Source: Falsirhodobacter algicola (GTDB lineage: Bacteria; Pseudomonadota; Alphaproteobacteria; Rhodobacterales; Rhodobacteraceae). From it: a DNA stretch of 64,000 nt. Each line of letters opens with the position of its first letter. Positions within the stretch are counted from its first letter, which is position 1. A program made the position numbers and the translations under genes. Under the pieces are notes generated by a model. The model saw only the letters and a list, made by a program, of their open reading frames with translations. It had not been told where the DNA came from and searched no databases. Shown here piece by piece: positions 61,803-64,000 of the stretch. The DNA lies in assembly GCF_018279165.1 (NCBI RefSeq), contig NZ_CP047289.1:1486501-1550500 (forward strand), written 5' to 3'.

Positions 61803-64000
61803 CATGTCCAGTGTTACCACGACGATTTTCTCCACCGATGCGAAATTCCGCGACGAGGGCGATATCCTGCGCGCGCTGATCGCCGAGGCCGATCTGGACG
61901 ATGCCACCCGCGCGCGGATCAGCGCGCGCGGGGCCGGGCTGGTCCGCCGCATCCGGCAGGAAGCCAAGCCCACCCTGATGGAGCATTTCCTAGCCGAATA
62001 CGGCCTGTCCACCCGCGAGGGCGTGGCCCTGATGTGCCTGGCCGAGGCCATGCTGCGCGTGCCCGACCGCATCACCATCGACGCGCTGATCGAGGACAAG
62101 ATCGCGCCGTCCGATTGGGGGCGCCATCTGGGCGAGGCGACCTCCTCGCTGGTCAACGCCTCCACTTGGGCGCTGATGCTGACGGGCAAGGTGCTGGACG
62201 ACGATCAGGCCGGCACCCTGCGCCGCATGGTCCGCCGTCTGGGAGAGCCGGTGATCCGCAGCGCCGTGTCCCGCGCCATGAAGGAGATGGGCCGTCAGTT
62301 CGTGCTGGGCCAGACGATCGACACCGCGATCGAGCGGGCGCAGAGCCGCGAGCGTCAGGGCTTCACCTACAGCTATGACATGCTGGGCGAGGCGGCGATG
62401 ACCGCCGCCGATGCCACCCGCTACGATCTGGCCTATTCCGCCGCCATCGCCCGCATCGCCAAGGCCTGCACCAAGGGGTCGGTGCAGACCAATCCCGGCA
62501 TCTCCATCAAGCTGTCGGCGCTGCATCCGCGCTACGAAGTGGCGCAGGAGGCCCGCGTCATGGCCGAACTGGTGCCCGTGGTGCTGCGGCTGGCGCAATC
62601 CGCCAAGGCCGCCAATATGGGCCTGAACATCGACGCCGAAGAGCAGGACCGCCTCGTGCTGTCGCTGAAGGTGATCGAGGCGGTGCTGTCGGACCCCTCG
62701 CTGGCCGGATGGGACGGATTCGGCGTGGTGGTGCAGGCCTATGGCAAACGCGCCGGGGCCACGATCGACTGGCTGCACGCGCTGGCCGCGCGGCTGGACC
62801 GGCGCATCATGGTCCGCCTCGTGAAGGGCGCCTATTGGGATACCGAGATCAAGCGCGCACAGGTGGAGGGGCACCCCGCCTTCCCGCTCTTCACCTCCAA
62901 GACCGCGACCGATGTCAGCTATATCGCGAATGCCCGCAAGCTGATCGGCCATGCGGACCGCATCTATCCGCAATTCGCGACCCACAACGCCCAGACCGTG
63001 GCCGCCATCCTCGAAATGGTCGGCGATGTGCCGTTCGAGTTCCAGCGCCTGCACGGCATGGGCGAACGGCTGCATGACATCGTCCTGAAGGAAACGCGCG
63101 GGCGTTGCCGGATCTATGCCCCCGTGGGCGCGCATCGCGACCTTTTGGCCTATCTGGTGCGGCGCCTGTTGGAGAACGGGGCCAATAGCAGCTTCGTGAA
63201 CCAGATCGTCGACACCTCCATCCCCGCCGAAGAGGTGGCGCAGGACCCCTTCGCCCTGCTGCCGGATGCGCATGTGCCCTCGCAACTCGTGGCGCCCGAC
63301 GCGATCTTCGGCGAGGGGCGGCGCAATTCGACCGGCTTCGACATCTCGGACGAACGGACGCTGGCGGCGATCCAGCCCGGACCGGAAGCTCCGGCCGAGG
63401 ATGTCGCCCCGCGCATGATCGGCCCCGCTACCGGCACCCGCCGCGCCGTGACCAACCCTGCCACCGGCGCGGTGATCGGCCATGCGCTGATGGCCGATGC
63501 CGAAACGGTGGGCCGGGCGATCGGCGCCGCCCGCATCTGGCAGGCCCCCGCCCCGGAGCGCGCCGCCGCCCTGCGCCGCGCGGCCGATCTGTTCGAGGAT
63601 CACCACGCCCGCATCTTCGACATCCTTTGCCGCGAGGCGGGCAAATCCTTGGGCGATGCCATCGCCGAACTGCGCGAAGCGGTGGATTTCCTGCGCTATT
63701 ACGCCGCCGAGGGCGAAGGGGCGACGCGCGCCCCGCGCGGCATCGTCGCCGCGATCAGCCCGTGGAACTTCCCTCTCGCGATCTTCACCGGGCAGATCGC
63801 CGCTGCGTTGATGGCGGGCAATGCCGTGATCGCCAAACCCGCCGAGGCGACGCCCCTCGTCGCGGATCTGGCCGTTCGGCTGTTGCACGAGGCTGGGGTT
63901 CCGGCGGCGGCGCTTCAGCTCGTTCCCGGCGACGGGGGGGTGGTCGGCACGGCGCTCTCCTCCGATCCGCGGATCGGGGGGGTGGTGTTCACCGGATCGA
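61803..64000 (+). CDS. putA: Bifunctional proline dehydrogenase / L-glutamate gamma-semialdehyde dehydrogenase, N-terminal part (cut by window edge)
   Basis: The first 732 codons are visible. PutA oxidises proline to glutamate in two steps at the membrane with FAD and NAD. The proline dehydrogenase domain spans about residues 90-490 (TNPGISIKLSALHPRYE, VQAYGKRA, MVRLVKGAYWDTEIKRAQ, FATHNAQTV, YAPVGAHRDLLAYLVRRLLENG). The aldehyde dehydrogenase domain begins near 550 (VAAISPWNFPLAIFTGQIAAAL). The N-terminus is short, so no ribbon-helix-helix repressor domain, which fits control by the divergent Lrp-type regulator. The ATG at 61803 follows AAGGA. Confidence 0.97.

Noticed and set aside
61990-63888. 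632-codon minus-strand open frame opposite putA
   Set aside because: Antisense to the conserved proline dehydrogenase domain; His/Gly-rich with no recognisable features.

Overview
The window looks like chromosomal DNA of a high-GC alphaproteobacterium, most probably a member of the Rhodobacteraceae/Paracoccaceae. The main pointers are a CcrM-type GANTC methyltransferase gene, a DciA-type protein, ZapE, an Lrp-type regulator divergent from putA (as in Rhodobacter putR-putA), a serC-serA operon preceded by a candidate alphaproteobacterial serC leader RNA, carboxynorspermidine-route polyamine genes, and the general family resemblance of the proteins. I ran no database search. I see no insertion sequence, phage, CRISPR array or rRNA. 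One tRNA gene is present, tRNA-Leu(CAG). Both window ends cut genes: gltB on the left, putA on the right.

Layout. 1-5 kb: a leftward glutamate synthase operon (gltD, a small exported protein, two very short coupled ORFs, gltB), then uppP and an NDUFA9-like dehydrogenase. 5.0-5.2 kb: tRNA-Leu with promoter and terminator. 5.2-9.2 kb: four unrelated glycosyl- or phosphosugar-transferase genes on both strands (GT29-like, Stealth-like, GT4-like, GT8/GT-A-like). 9.3-12.6 kb: a tightly coupled rightward cassette of GT2 glycosyltransferase, acyl-CoA-dehydrogenase-fold flavoenzyme, PIG-L deacetylase and NodS-like methyltransferase. This is the best candidate for an uncharacterised pathway. 12.6-16.4 kb: a leftward arsR-arsC-acr3-arsH operon followed by chrA. 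16.5-27.4 kb: an S9 peptidase and a LysR regulator (rightward) facing a seven-gene leftward operon of M20 amidohydrolase, oligopeptide-type ABC importer and MmgE/PrpD protein, which together look like a peptide or amide uptake and breakdown module.

27.6-35.9 kb is an iron-acquisition region: a TonB-dependent receptor, an IclR regulator, a FecE-like ATPase, a FecB-like binding protein, two FecCD permeases and an NtaA/DszA-type flavin monooxygenase. The monooxygenase sits at the end of the permease operon and may act on the imported chelator. 36.0-38.8 kb holds serC-serA, and serB lies further on at 47.7 kb, so all three serine biosynthesis steps are in the window.

38.9-64 kb is mostly housekeeping: a protein-phosphatase-like gene, TspO, amtB-glnK, a class A penicillin-binding protein, a glycosyltransferase-like/FkbM fusion, zapE, a thioesterase, serB, a DEAD-box helicase with a repetitive tail, a DUF4170 protein, waaA-lpxK (lipid A/Kdo), dsbA-dciA, mutY, an AlkB-type membrane hydroxylase, ccrM and rnhB (with DnaA-box-like and GANTC sites between them), the two carboxynorspermidine genes, and lrp/putA. 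Genes are packed closely, with many ATGA-type overlaps. No gene-free stretch exceeds 300 bases.
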